Of a stretch of DNA of 11,582 nt, positions 1 to 7,656 are shown piece after piece. The stretch is from Microcaldota archaeon (GTDB lineage: Archaea; Micrarchaeota; Micrarchaeia; Anstonellales; Bilamarchaeaceae). The stretch is taken from positions 1-11,582 of the forward strand of contig JAHFGR010000023.1 in the NCBI GenBank assembly GCA_023247345.1. Reading direction: 5' to 3'. Position 1 is the stretch's first letter. Each line of letters opens with the position of its first letter. Under the pieces are notes generated by a model that was not told the DNA's origin, searched no databases, and was given only the letters and a program-made list of their open reading frames with translations. The translations under genes were made by a program, and so were the position numbers.

Positions 1-1114
1 TCGGATTAGTTGGATCATAAACTTGATATTCTGTTAACGGAGTGCAACTATTGCCAGCGCCCCAAGGAACACCAGTATCTATTGGATTATTCGAATCAAC
101 GCTATCAAATAACATGTATGCAACTAAAGTTGGCTTTTGATAAGTGTCACGGACAAATTTAGTAAAGTTCAGTGCTTCGTAAGTATAAAGCGCATCGATA
201 GGATTACCTTTAATTTCCTGATTTGTGCAATCTAATTTCGAATACCTAGTATTTATTCCAAATGCGACAATGTCTGTTTTAGCTAGTGCAGCAGGATAAG
301 TATCGTATAATCTTTTCAAACCATCCTGGTCGTTCATGCGTGGCGCAACTGCGATTAGGCAATTTGGACATGCATCTTTCATTTGAATTATTTGTTCGCT
401 GACATTTTGAAGAACACCACCATCGCGCGTATCTGAGCTATCGAAATCCATTTCAGTAGTAATAATAACCGGGCCTGATGCATGCGCTGGGTCTGGCGGA
501 TTGCCTCCTCCGAATTGTGATGCTATTGCAACTGCGCCAGTAATGTTTACATTTTTACCTTCGCTATATAAGATATAAACTGGGATTACACCGATATCCA
601 AGAAGCACTCGCCTCTTTCCTTTAGAGGCATTGAGTAACTATTAACTCCTCCACGGAATGATGGTTTTGCTGCTAACCAACGCACGGCCATATCCAACTG
701 GTTTCCGCATTGTTGGTTCGCAATTCCATAATCAGCAAATGTGGAACCTTGACCAATCATAAACTGCCTTATCGCCCATCCTTTACCGTCACCAGTTTTC
801 TCTCCTTGGCCTGCGCCAGATTGATCGATAAACGAAACAAAATTAGTTTGGTTGCAATTGGTTTCCAAAGTACATTGCCCACCTTTTAGGGAGGTAAAAT
901 AAGAGAAATAGGATGAAATTGAATTTTTGCAGACAAGACATTCGCACTTTCCAAGATCGCAACTTGTCTTACTTCCATAATCAAAAAGTTCTTTAGGGGT
1001 TCTGTTAAGCCCTTGTTTATAAACATCTTTATACTGTCCGATATAGCTGGCGCAACCTGCAGCGAGGATGAAAAAGAATATGGAGAGAAATAAAATAGCT
1101 GGTAAGACTTTCAT
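1..1114 (-). CDS. Secreted cysteine-rich lipoprotein-like protein, probable TIM-barrel (glycosidase-like) fold; 3' end cut off by window edge
   Basis: An open frame of 371 codons runs without a stop from ATG at 1114 to the window edge, so the C-terminus is missing. The start has AAAGGT about 7 bases upstream. Residues 4-20 form a hydrophobic signal segment ending in LAAG-C21, a lipobox-like cleavage site, so export and perhaps lipid anchoring are likely. A cysteine cluster (C52, C57, C59, C62) and nine further cysteines suggest disulfides or a metal site. From about residue 165 the chain alternates hydrophobic strands with helices: GVIPVYILY (175-183), VIITTEMDF (216-224, with E221), CLIAVAPRM (252-260), DIVAFGIN (281-288) and TLVAYMLFD (329-337). 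This pattern resembles the beta/alpha-barrel of glycosidase-like proteins, and E221 at a strand end could be catalytic. That function is inference; no specific family is recognised. It lies downstream of the giant-protein gene but has its own likely promoter. Confidence 0.8.
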   Translation of the reverse strand, partial: MKVLPAILFLSIFFFILAAGCASYIGQYKDVYKQGLNRTPKELFDYGSKTSCDLGKCECLVCKNSISSYFSYFTSLKGGQCTLETNCNQTNFVSFIDQSGAGQGEKTGDGKGWAIRQFMIGQGSTFADYGIANQQCGNQLDMAVRWLAAKPSFRGGVNSYSMPLKERGECFLDIGVIPVYILYSEGKNVNITGAVAIASQFGGGNPPDPAHASGPVIITTEMDFDSSDTRDGGVLQNVSEQIIQMKDACPNCLIAVAPRMNDQDGLKRLYDTYPAALAKTDIVAFGINTRYSKLDCTNQEIKGNPIDALYTYEALNFTKFVRDTYQKPTLVAYMLFDSVDSNNPIDTGVPWGAGNSCTPLTEYQVYDPTNP

Positions 1115-1129
1115 ATAATATACCTTTTA

Positions 1130-1178
1130 GCAATGCGCATTGCGCTATGTGCAATGAGCAAAAAGCTCACGACTCAAG
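1130..1178. repeat. Palindrome and hairpin cluster in the leader of the lipoprotein gene
   Basis: A perfect 14-base palindrome, GCAATGCGCATTGC, lies at 1130-1143. A TGAGC/GCTCA stem with an A5 loop follows at 1155-1169. The string GCTCACGACTCAAG is at 1165-1178, and further partial copies of CTCAAGGC run to about 1197. If transcription starts near 1200, this sits in the untranslated leader of the minus-strand gene that starts at 1114. The same short words occur in other intergenic regions of the window. Its function is not known. Confidence 0.55.
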
Positions 1179-1220
1179 GCGCAAAGCTCAAGGCTTGAAA
1201 TATATATTCAGCAGTTTGGT

Positions 1221-1238
1221 TTTTATATAATTTGGTTT
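1221..1238 (-). promoter_or_regulatory. Probable archaeal TATA/BRE promoter for the lipoprotein gene
   Basis: Read on the minus strand, an A-rich BRE-like tract (AAACCAAA) is followed directly by TTATATAAAA, which matches the archaeal TATA box. A start about 25 bases downstream, near 1200, would leave a leader of roughly 85 bases. A second weaker AT-rich box lies at 1199-1206. The site indicates that this gene can be transcribed separately from the two genes upstream. Confidence 0.45.
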
Positions 1239-1256
1239 CATATATTTCTTTGAAAT

Positions 1257-1454
1257 TCATTTACGTTTTGCTAATAAATTCATGGTTTGCTCAACATAAG
1301 CATCTGCTTCTTTATCTTCAGCATCAACTTGCGTAGTATGCAAAATTTCAAGCACTTTTGAATAAGCGATCCCGTACATTTCAGATATTTTTCTAATGCT
1401 ATAACCAAGCCTTCTTGCATTGACAACTTTTAACTTATTAATTTTTCCGCTCAT
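1257..1454 (-). CDS. Small helix-turn-helix DNA-binding protein (65 aa)
   Basis: This short basic protein is made almost wholly of one helix-turn-helix. A helix at about 6-17 ends in RRLGYS, the second helix is IRKISEMYG (20-28), and the recognition helix is YSKVLEILHT (31-40), followed by a charged tail. The pattern 'R-x-x-G-x-S-x-x-x-I-x-x-x-x-G-I' is typical of homeodomain-like or resolvase-like HTH folds. GGAGAGAT lies 3 bases before the ATG and gives a good Shine-Dalgarno site. The gene starts 15 bases after the stop of the giant gene and is surely co-transcribed with it. It may therefore be a local regulator of that transcript, for example acting on the inverted repeat near 7400; this is inference. 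No enzymatic domain is present. Confidence 0.75.
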   Translation of the reverse strand: MSGKINKLKVVNARRLGYSIRKISEMYGIAYSKVLEILHTTQVDAEDKEADAYVEQTMNLLAKRK

Positions 1455-1469
1455 AGTATCTCTCCAGTT

Positions 1470-4400
1470 TTATTGCTGTTGCTGTCTAGTCCAAATAGAC
1501 CAGCTTGCAGCCCATCTTTTTTGTACTTCCCTACTTCCAGGAGCGCCTGGAGCACCGATAGTATATGGTGCATCGTAAAGTACTGTTTGGCATTTTCTGC
1601 ACATTGTTCCTAAGTATCCGCCAGTTCCGCATCTTCCGCATGAAGCTGCAAATACTTTTCGACCTGGGTGCCATGCTGTTCCAGGTGCAAATTCAGCTTC
1701 TTTCCATGTTGAAGGTTTGAAAAGATTACCCCAAGTTTTAGGACGAAATAAACCTATGTCTGCATTAACGCCAACTGGTGCAAAACTTTGTACTGCATCG
1801 TCCTTCCACTCTCGGGCCTTATTAACTGCCATTTCTTTTATCGAAAACTTCTCGCCTTTCATTCTTTTTTCTCGTATATTAAATATGATTTCCTTTGGAG
1901 AGTAGTCTGGTAAGAATGGAATAAGGCCAAACCCAGAATGCCATAAGAATAATGCAGGATTAAACCAGGCATATAGTGGATTGTGTAGCATGCCAAAACC
2001 GCGAAGCTCTTCTTCAGCTCGAATTGCCTTTGCTTCTCCTGCCACTGTCCTTTTTATTGTACCAGTATGCGCTTGTTGTTTAACATAATTATCGCCTCTA
2101 AAGTAAGCAGACACCTCACCGCTGCGATATGCCAAATACTCGGCCATTGCCGGGTCCATGTGCAGATAAGCGCGATAATCATAATAACTTGCACCTGGAT
2201 TTGCTTCACCAGTTCTTGCGCTGGCAAATACACCGGTGCGTATAAATGAAATATCCTGGGGTGTTTGTTTTAAACCACCGCCAAACTCTCTGCCAGCTAA
2301 GTGCGTACGTTCTAAAGAACTACCCCAAGGCTCGGAAATATCAATTGTATCGCCTTTGAATCTTCTTGCTATCGGAATTTTTGAAAGTAAATTAACTAAC
2401 CCCTCTGGTATTATTTTTTGAACAAAGCCAGGAATACTAATGCTACTAAATGAACTAAATGGGGACATTGCCCTGAACGCTTCACCAACGCGAGGATTTG
2501 AATAGTTCCAAGGTTTCAATGGATCTGATTTTATATCCCATCTGCTCGGGTATCCTTGAATGCTCATCTGAAATGCTCTTGTTGCTGTAGCGTATGGTAA
2601 GAATAATGCCCTTGCTACTTTTGTCTGCCAGCCATACTGCGCATTGAACATCCCCCACTCTAAACCTGAAGCAATGCGATTGAAAACTTGCGAGAATTTA
2701 CCAAGACCGCGCTGGTAGCTGCTTGTAGAATTTAGATCACCTAATGCTGCGTGCTCCCCTCCAGTTCTACCAGAATATAAAGTACGTAAATTCAAACGAA
2801 GCGGGAAGGGTTCAGCTGGACCAAAGTGGAAAAAGCTGCCCCATGCCTGATGAGCACCATAGCTCGTTGAATGGCGCCAGGGGTTTCTGTCTATAGCATA
2901 ATCCCATACCTGATGATATGCACCGTGGGATAATGCAACACCTTCGTAAAGCGCTTTTACTTTTGCTCGATCGCTAGCATTTGGAATATCGGCAAGCAAT
3001 TCGTTCCAGTTACTTGTTTTAAATATGTCATGCGCTAAGCGCCATGATTGTAATCTGTAATATTCGGAAAATGGAGTAACAGCGTAGCTCGCGTCTAATA
3101 TCGGACCTGCTGCGGATATGGATATTCGCGATAGTGCATCGCCAAGGCCGAGAATCGCATTTCGAACAGGTTTTAGTAGCTCCATCTTTTCAGATTCTTT
3201 TCCGCCAGTGAAAAATCTAAACATCTGTGGGGCAAGTGGCGCTGCTTCGCGTTTAGGCACTACCTGTATGCCGCTTTCCTGCCAGTGGCTGCCATAATCA
3301 TGGGTAACATTAGCATAACGCCATACTACTGCATTGTATACTTTTTCTTTGTCAAAATCGCCTTGCTTCCAAGCCTTTAGTTCTGTTAGTAAACCATCCC
3401 ATGTCCAATGCTCACCAAGCATGTCATGTCTTAATTTCTTTGGATCTTGTTCTCCTGCTAATGCATTCCATGCAAGCTGGAATTTGAGTTTATCACTAAG
3501 GCCAGCAAGTCTTTTTTCTGAAATATCATCCAAAACCTTCTCGCCGAATTTGGCTCTTATATTTGTCAGCATGTTTTCTTCTTGTTCAGACAAAACCTCG
3601 CTCTTTCGTATTTTCATTGTTAGTCTTTGAAGCTCTGCTGCTTCTTCTTCACTTAAAAGCTTCTTCTCAACAAGAGTCATTAGTTTTTTTTGCCTTAGAC
3701 CGTCTAATTCAGTTTCTTTTTCTCTAAGTTCTTTTTCTTGGAGTTCGGTTAAATTAATTCGCGTACTGTTTGGATCAAAGCGCTTCCATCTTCCCTGGGC
3801 ATCTTTTATTGCTACGTAGCCGCCGAGTACGCGGTCGTTGTCACTGAGTTTCATGCCTTTTACATATGGCACCATTCCGCCTTCGTAAAGCATAACCCAA
3901 ACTTGCTTGCCAGTGCTAACATCACTGTAAGAAACCGCTTTTTCCATGTATGCCTGGAATTTTTTGTTTATTTCTGGATTTTCTAGAAGTTCTCTTAGTT
4001 TCTTTTTAATAGCTGCCTCAGTAACGGGATTACCGTCGCTTTGTCTACCTCTTAAATAAGCTGCATCATCTTCATGCCCGCCTATTTTTTCTAATGCGCC
4101 CGCAAGCATTGCCGCTGTCTGGTAAGATAAATCTTTTATGCGATCGTGGGTAACTCCGTATGCGCCTGGCGTCATGGAATTGAATCTATTAACAACATCC
4201 TCGAGTAATTCGTCCTTAAGCCATAATCTGCGCACATCCAAGCCACGGCCTTCTGTTAAGAATTTCATTGCGTCTGTTTCTTTCATACCCAATGCTGCGA
4301 GCGCTCGTATTTCGTCTTGAGATACGAATTTTCTTGCTTCGGTATCCGGCATTCCTCTTTTCTTTAGCGCTTCAATTTCCTGTTCTTTTATTGTATCGTT

Positions 4401-7367
4401 TCTTAATTTATCCACTTTGCCCTCGATATCAACATTATACACAGCTTCATGCGTGCGCGCTACTCTGTTTTTTATCCATTGGGCTAAGGCATAAGATTCC
4501 TGATCGCTCGGAGCGAATGCCCAAAGTCTGCCCATATCTGCTTTCCAGTGTTCTTGGTTTGGTTTTAGTTCTATGTTAGTTCCTGGCCAAAAAACCTGAC
4601 CAGTTGTTTTGTCAACTGAACCCATTAATCCAAATTCGCCTGCCATGACCTTTTTTATTTCATCAGCAGAATATCCTCTTTTCTTTAGTAAATCTGGTCC
4701 GCCATAAAGTATGAATTTTAGTTCTTTTGTTGTAGCCGTGTTTGGATCAAAACCAAATTCGCGAAGCGCTTTCCTTCCTTCTTCTGTTAGCAAGCTTCTT
4801 AGGTTTTTAAGGCCGCGTTCATGCATTTCTATTAGTTCTTCGCCAGTTACTATTCCTCTGGAAAATTTAGCTTTGTCTGCATCTATGCCCAACCCAGTAA
4901 GTTTGGTTAATAACTCCTTAGGTAAATTGCCGCCACCAAATGACTGCCTTGCGACCTGCTCTGCGGCATCCAGAAGCTCTTTTGATTTGATTATTTTTCC
5001 GTCTTTATCGAACTTAATCATGCCTTCTATTTTTGCCAGTGGATTAAGTGTATAAACTCGATTCTGTAAATCAACCTGCGCGCCTTCCAATGCTTCTTTT
5101 ATCCCCATGCCTTCTTGTGGCGAGTATAATTTCGTTTCAATATCATGAATCATTCTTCGAAGAACTATTTGTTCAAATGCTTCTTGCTCATTGAATTTTC
5201 TACCAACAGTGTATCTAAAGTCGCCAGTGTGCTCTCCTTCTCTTTCTGGATAAAACTTTGCTAAATGCTCTTGAAGCTCGAATAGTTTAATGTGCTCTGG
5301 CAGGGCCGAGTTTCTTATGTGATTAAGGCCTTCGGCTGCTGATTCGAATATGCTTCCTTGAAGACGAACGCCATTAGCTTCTGCCAGCTTCATTAATTCG
5401 GCAAGCTTTTGTTCTCCGTGCGCACTTGAATTCAATATTTCTCTCATTTTTTCTTCCAAGATTCTAAGCTCTGAAACCTTTGCTGCATTTATCCCTGCTC
5501 TTTCCAGAACATCTGTTAACAATACTCCGTGTAAATCTTCAATCCCCAATTTTTCTAATTCGAGTTCTATGCCCTTATTTTTGTATATTTCTTTAAGCGC
5601 ATATCTCATTAGATCGCGATATGATTCTCTTTCTAGTTTAGCATAAAGCTCTGCCATATGGCCGAGCACTGGTGCCTTGCTACCGACTGGAATGTAATCT
5701 GGATGTTGGTTTTTAAGCATCTCATATAACCCATGAATTGCCTTGCCCCATCCGTATTTCATTAATATTCCTTGTTTCGTGGCAAGTCTACTATCATACT
5801 GCTCAAGTCTTTCAAATCCCTTACCACCATGAAATCTATTTGCAACAAAAAGTCCTGCTTCTGCTATTGTTGCCTTAGCAAATCTGCCAATAACAGGCGC
5901 GCTTCTTATTGTAGAATCTACCATTGGTGCTAGCCAATAACTTAGTACGCTGTATCTGCCGCCGCCAACGGTTTTTCCTATAAGTGCGCCTCTGATTGCG
6001 CCGCTTGTTGTTGGGCCAACGCCAGTAAGCGTATTTAGTTTTTTATAAAGAAGCATACCTTCAAGTTGATTACGAAGCGTGCGCGCCATTAATAAATCGC
6101 GGGGTGTGCCTCTTTGCTCGATTTCATTTAGAACCCTTGCCATCTGTTCGTGTTCTAATTTATTAAAATCACTAACGTGTTTTGTTAAAAGCGGTCTGAT
6201 GCTGTGGACATCCCCACCCATCTTTACATAAAGCGAACCCAAGGCTGTTGCAAATGTTTTTGCTCTTTCTGCTTCGCCAACCACATTTCGCTCTACTGCA
6301 TTTAATTTCATTGAGCTGACCATGCTAGAGATAAGAGAGCTAGTGCCACCAGTTAGTTTAATGTTCTTTAATTCTGCTTCGAGCAATTTTGCGCGTGCTT
6401 TTTGCTGATCCATTTCTGTTTTCTTCATTTCAGTATAACCAAAAGGCCCCAATATTTGGCCGCCTGCAGTTAAACCTTTTGGACTTGGCAATCTTGGCTG
6501 AGCAATATCAAGTAAAGAAATCGGACTTTTTCCGCTAAAGTACAATGAAGAAAGAAGCATACCTAATAATGCTGCAAAACCAATATATTTCCAATAGCGA
6601 GCATCTGCTGGCGTTAAGCCGGCAGGATCGAATATGTTAGAAATGCCGTGGGTAAACGCATCTACGCCGCCTATTTTTTCATCGCATAATCTGCTAGATT
6701 CTTGATCATATCTTAGATTATCGCCAGCTTGCGGAATAATGGTTGCCCTAAAATCCGTGCATGTGTTGTCATAAAGCGATTTTGGAACAGGACAAGTTGC
6801 ATAGTAGATAATCGCGTCTCTGCCCCGAACAGTATCGTATTGGGTTCTTGATTCTGTTGTTTGTATGTCGCTGCATCCTGGCACATCTGCCCAGTCCCTT
6901 GTTGAGACTCGGAAATGTTCTACTTTTAAATGCACATTTGGAACGTATTCATAATCGCTTATCGGAGCTTCAACGTGATATGCTGCTGAATCCCTTAATA
7001 CAGTTGGTAAATCAGGATTAGTATAATCTATATCACCATAAGCTGCTATCAAGGCCTGCCTTTCTGAATCATTAAGCCTTTTTGAAGTAGTTGTAATATT
7101 TATGACGCTAATTTCAAATCCTTTTTGAACTGAGTCGCCTCTGCCGCTCATGGTTTTTGGAACAATAAGAATGCTTGTTGAAGAACTATGCACTTCATAT
7201 CTACCGTAAACGTCGGTTGCTGTTGGGGTCGATGATCCGGTCGAAGCATCGGCAGAAGAGCCAGTTACAGGTGTATATCCTACCAACGTATCTGCAAAAA
7301 TGATAGAGATAAAGCTGACCAAAACGAGTACAAACAACACCGAGATCAGTATTTTGTTCGTTTGCAT
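1470..7367 (-). CDS. Giant membrane-anchored protein (1,965 aa) with extracellular Cys domain, long helical interior and C-terminal zinc ribbon; family not recognised
   Basis: I do not recognise this family. The start at 7367 is chosen because the ATG has GAGGT 7 bases upstream and begins a classic signal sequence (5-25); the longer frame needs a TTG inside a hairpin. Residues 26-257 look extracellular, with four cysteines (165, 192, 203, 228). A single span follows at about 258-277, so the remaining 1,690 residues should be cytoplasmic. They are rich in charged helices, with a coiled coil at about 1205-1273 and degenerate short repeats at 604-1040. Aromatic, proline- and glycine-rich sequence follows at 1360-1900, including a hydrophobic stretch at about 1793-1820. 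The end holds a zinc ribbon (C1910, C1913, C1923, C1926) and a tail of four glutamines. The architecture suggests an envelope-spanning scaffold or secretion/adhesion machine, but that is inference. The 65-aa HTH gene follows it in the same transcript. Confidence 0.85.
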   Translation of the reverse strand: MQTNKILISVLFVLVLVSFISIIFADTLVGYTPVTGSSADASTGSSTPTATDVYGRYEVHSSSTSILIVPKTMSGRGDSVQKGFEISVINITTTSKRLNDSERQALIAAYGDIDYTNPDLPTVLRDSAAYHVEAPISDYEYVPNVHLKVEHFRVSTRDWADVPGCSDIQTTESRTQYDTVRGRDAIIYYATCPVPKSLYDNTCTDFRATIIPQAGDNLRYDQESSRLCDEKIGGVDAFTHGISNIFDPAGLTPADARYWKYIGFAALLGMLLSSLYFSGKSPISLLDIAQPRLPSPKGLTAGGQILGPFGYTEMKKTEMDQQKARAKLLEAELKNIKLTGGTSSLISSMVSSMKLNAVERNVVGEAERAKTFATALGSLYVKMGGDVHSIRPLLTKHVSDFNKLEHEQMARVLNEIEQRGTPRDLLMARTLRNQLEGMLLYKKLNTLTGVGPTTSGAIRGALIGKTVGGGRYSVLSYWLAPMVDSTIRSAPVIGRFAKATIAEAGLFVANRFHGGKGFERLEQYDSRLATKQGILMKYGWGKAIHGLYEMLKNQHPDYIPVGSKAPVLGHMAELYAKLERESYRDLMRYALKEIYKNKGIELELEKLGIEDLHGVLLTDVLERAGINAAKVSELRILEEKMREILNSSAHGEQKLAELMKLAEANGVRLQGSIFESAAEGLNHIRNSALPEHIKLFELQEHLAKFYPEREGEHTGDFRYTVGRKFNEQEAFEQIVLRRMIHDIETKLYSPQEGMGIKEALEGAQVDLQNRVYTLNPLAKIEGMIKFDKDGKIIKSKELLDAAEQVARQSFGGGNLPKELLTKLTGLGIDADKAKFSRGIVTGEELIEMHERGLKNLRSLLTEEGRKALREFGFDPNTATTKELKFILYGGPDLLKKRGYSADEIKKVMAGEFGLMGSVDKTTGQVFWPGTNIELKPNQEHWKADMGRLWAFAPSDQESYALAQWIKNRVARTHEAVYNVDIEGKVDKLRNDTIKEQEIEALKKRGMPDTEARKFVSQDEIRALAALGMKETDAMKFLTEGRGLDVRRLWLKDELLEDVVNRFNSMTPGAYGVTHDRIKDLSYQTAAMLAGALEKIGGHEDDAAYLRGRQSDGNPVTEAAIKKKLRELLENPEINKKFQAYMEKAVSYSDVSTGKQVWVMLYEGGMVPYVKGMKLSDNDRVLGGYVAIKDAQGRWKRFDPNSTRINLTELQEKELREKETELDGLRQKKLMTLVEKKLLSEEEAAELQRLTMKIRKSEVLSEQEENMLTNIRAKFGEKVLDDISEKRLAGLSDKLKFQLAWNALAGEQDPKKLRHDMLGEHWTWDGLLTELKAWKQGDFDKEKVYNAVVWRYANVTHDYGSHWQESGIQVVPKREAAPLAPQMFRFFTGGKESEKMELLKPVRNAILGLGDALSRISISAAGPILDASYAVTPFSEYYRLQSWRLAHDIFKTSNWNELLADIPNASDRAKVKALYEGVALSHGAYHQVWDYAIDRNPWRHSTSYGAHQAWGSFFHFGPAEPFPLRLNLRTLYSGRTGGEHAALGDLNSTSSYQRGLGKFSQVFNRIASGLEWGMFNAQYGWQTKVARALFLPYATATRAFQMSIQGYPSRWDIKSDPLKPWNYSNPRVGEAFRAMSPFSSFSSISIPGFVQKIIPEGLVNLLSKIPIARRFKGDTIDISEPWGSSLERTHLAGREFGGGLKQTPQDISFIRTGVFASARTGEANPGASYYDYRAYLHMDPAMAEYLAYRSGEVSAYFRGDNYVKQQAHTGTIKRTVAGEAKAIRAEEELRGFGMLHNPLYAWFNPALFLWHSGFGLIPFLPDYSPKEIIFNIREKRMKGEKFSIKEMAVNKAREWKDDAVQSFAPVGVNADIGLFRPKTWGNLFKPSTWKEAEFAPGTAWHPGRKVFAASCGRCGTGGYLGTMCRKCQTVLYDAPYTIGAPGAPGSREVQKRWAASWSIWTRQQQQ
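1590..1640 (-). other. C-terminal CxxC-x9-CxxC zinc ribbon of the giant protein
   Basis: The four cysteines (1910, 1913, 1923, 1926 from the chosen start) lie in CGRC and CRKC knuckles with a glycine-rich loop between them. This is the spacing of a rubredoxin-like zinc ribbon. Such ribbons usually bind Zn and mediate contacts with proteins or nucleic acids. On a predicted inner C-terminus it is a candidate docking site for a cytoplasmic partner. Confidence 0.65.
4248..4379 (-). repeat. Two adjacent 22-residue repeats inside the giant protein
   Basis: Residues 997-1018 and 1019-1040 (chosen start) align without gaps with 10 of 22 identical: E-I-x-A-L-x-x-x-G-M-x-x-T-x-A-x-K-F. Looser copies of 'L-x-x-x-G-[IMYF]-x-x-x-x-x-x-K' begin near residues 604, 621, 823, 867 and 894. 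The segment reads as an array of short helical hairpins that expanded by duplication. The structural meaning is inferred. Confidence 0.5.
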
Positions 7368-7374
7368 CGAGAAA

Positions 7375-7379
7375 ACCTC
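7375..7379 (-). promoter_or_regulatory. Shine-Dalgarno site that fixes the start of the giant gene
   Basis: GAGGT on the minus strand lies 7 bases before the ATG at 7367 and matches the archaeal 16S anti-SD. No comparable site precedes the in-frame TTG at 7418, which would add 17 polar residues in front of the signal peptide. Confidence 0.7.
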
Positions 7380-7390
7380 TTTCGAGATAT

Positions 7391-7418
7391 TTGTCGGTGT
7401 TTTTTGCCACACCGACAA
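7391..7418 (-). promoter_or_regulatory. Perfect 10-bp inverted repeat in the leader of the giant gene
   Basis: The arms TTGTCGGTGT and ACACCGACAA are exact inverse complements with an 8-base spacer. The element lies 11 bases upstream of the Shine-Dalgarno site and downstream of the likely TATA box, so it falls in the 5' leader or around the transcript start. It could be an RNA hairpin that tunes translation or an operator for a dimeric repressor. No T-run follows it on either strand, so it is not an obvious terminator. Confidence 0.6.
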
Positions 7419-7454
7419 TTCATATTAATCACTAAATATAACGCGATTCCTGCC

Positions 7455-7462
7455 TATTTAAA
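7455..7462 (-). promoter_or_regulatory. Probable TATA box for the giant gene and its operon
   Basis: The minus strand reads TTTAAATA, next to a palindromic ATTTAAAT, about 90 bases before the ATG. The predicted start near 7432 would give a leader of about 65 bases that includes the whole 10-bp hairpin. A second AT-rich box (TTATATTTAG, 7432-7441) is an alternative and would start transcription inside or beside the hairpin. Confidence 0.4.
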
Positions 7463-7560
7463 TGTAGCAGTTTACTGGCATAGAAGAAACTACAAAAGCG
7501 ACAAAATGCGTAGTTTTTTAAGGGTTAGCGTTTAAGCTATAAGCAGGAGGCAGGAAGGTA

Positions 7561-7589
7561 GAAGCAATAGGCTTGAAGCAGTAGGGCTT
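7561..7589. repeat. Tandem near-copy of a 14/15-base unit
   Basis: GAAGCAATAGGCTT (7561-7574) is followed at once by GAAGCAGTAGGGCTT (7575-7589), which differs by one substitution and one extra G. Complementary words (CCCTAAAGCC, ACCCTAAACCC) follow at 7600-7635. The region upstream of the ATPase gene is therefore built of direct and inverted versions of one short motif. Confidence 0.6.
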
Positions 7590-7612
7590 AAACCCTCCGC
7601 CCTAAAGCCTAT
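7567..7612 (+). promoter_or_regulatory. Bipartite 14-bp stem in the leader of the AAA+ ATPase gene
   Basis: ATAGGCTT (7567-7574) pairs exactly with AAGCCTAT (7605-7612), and TAGGGC (7582-7587) pairs exactly with GCCCTA (7599-7604). The right arms are contiguous and the left arms are separated by a 7-base bulge; the loop is 11 bases. The structure ends 35 bases before the Shine-Dalgarno site of the ATPase gene. It may be a leader RNA structure or part of a repeated extragenic element. Confidence 0.5.
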
Positions 7613-7647
7613 GGCCGATTACACCCTAAACCCTACAACTTAAAACA

Positions 7648-7653
7648 GGTGAT
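7648..7653 (+). promoter_or_regulatory. Strong Shine-Dalgarno site upstream of the AAA+ gene
   Basis: GGTGAT is a full match to the archaeal anti-SD. Seven bases later there is a GTG (7661), but it is one base out of frame with the ATPase; the in-frame codons here are ATT at 7657 and 7666. The site strongly suggests that translation starts here and not at the ATG at 7753, nearly 100 bases away. Confidence 0.65.
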
Positions 7654-7656
7654 AAT

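Noticed and set aside
785..807. Possible EF-hand-like D-K-D-G-K in the giant protein (residue numbers 785-807, not bases)
   Set aside because: Only part of the calcium loop is present and the rest of the 12-residue pattern does not fit.
3334..5055. Several plus-strand frames of 60-114 codons opposite the giant gene
   Set aside because: They are antisense shadows rich in Ser, Leu and Phe, as expected from the reverse of a charged coding sequence, and lack starts with ribosome sites.
7368..7418. Longer giant protein starting at TTG 7418
   Set aside because: It lacks a ribosome site, lies in a perfect hairpin and puts 17 polar residues before a clean signal peptide; ATG 7367 has GAGGT at the right distance.
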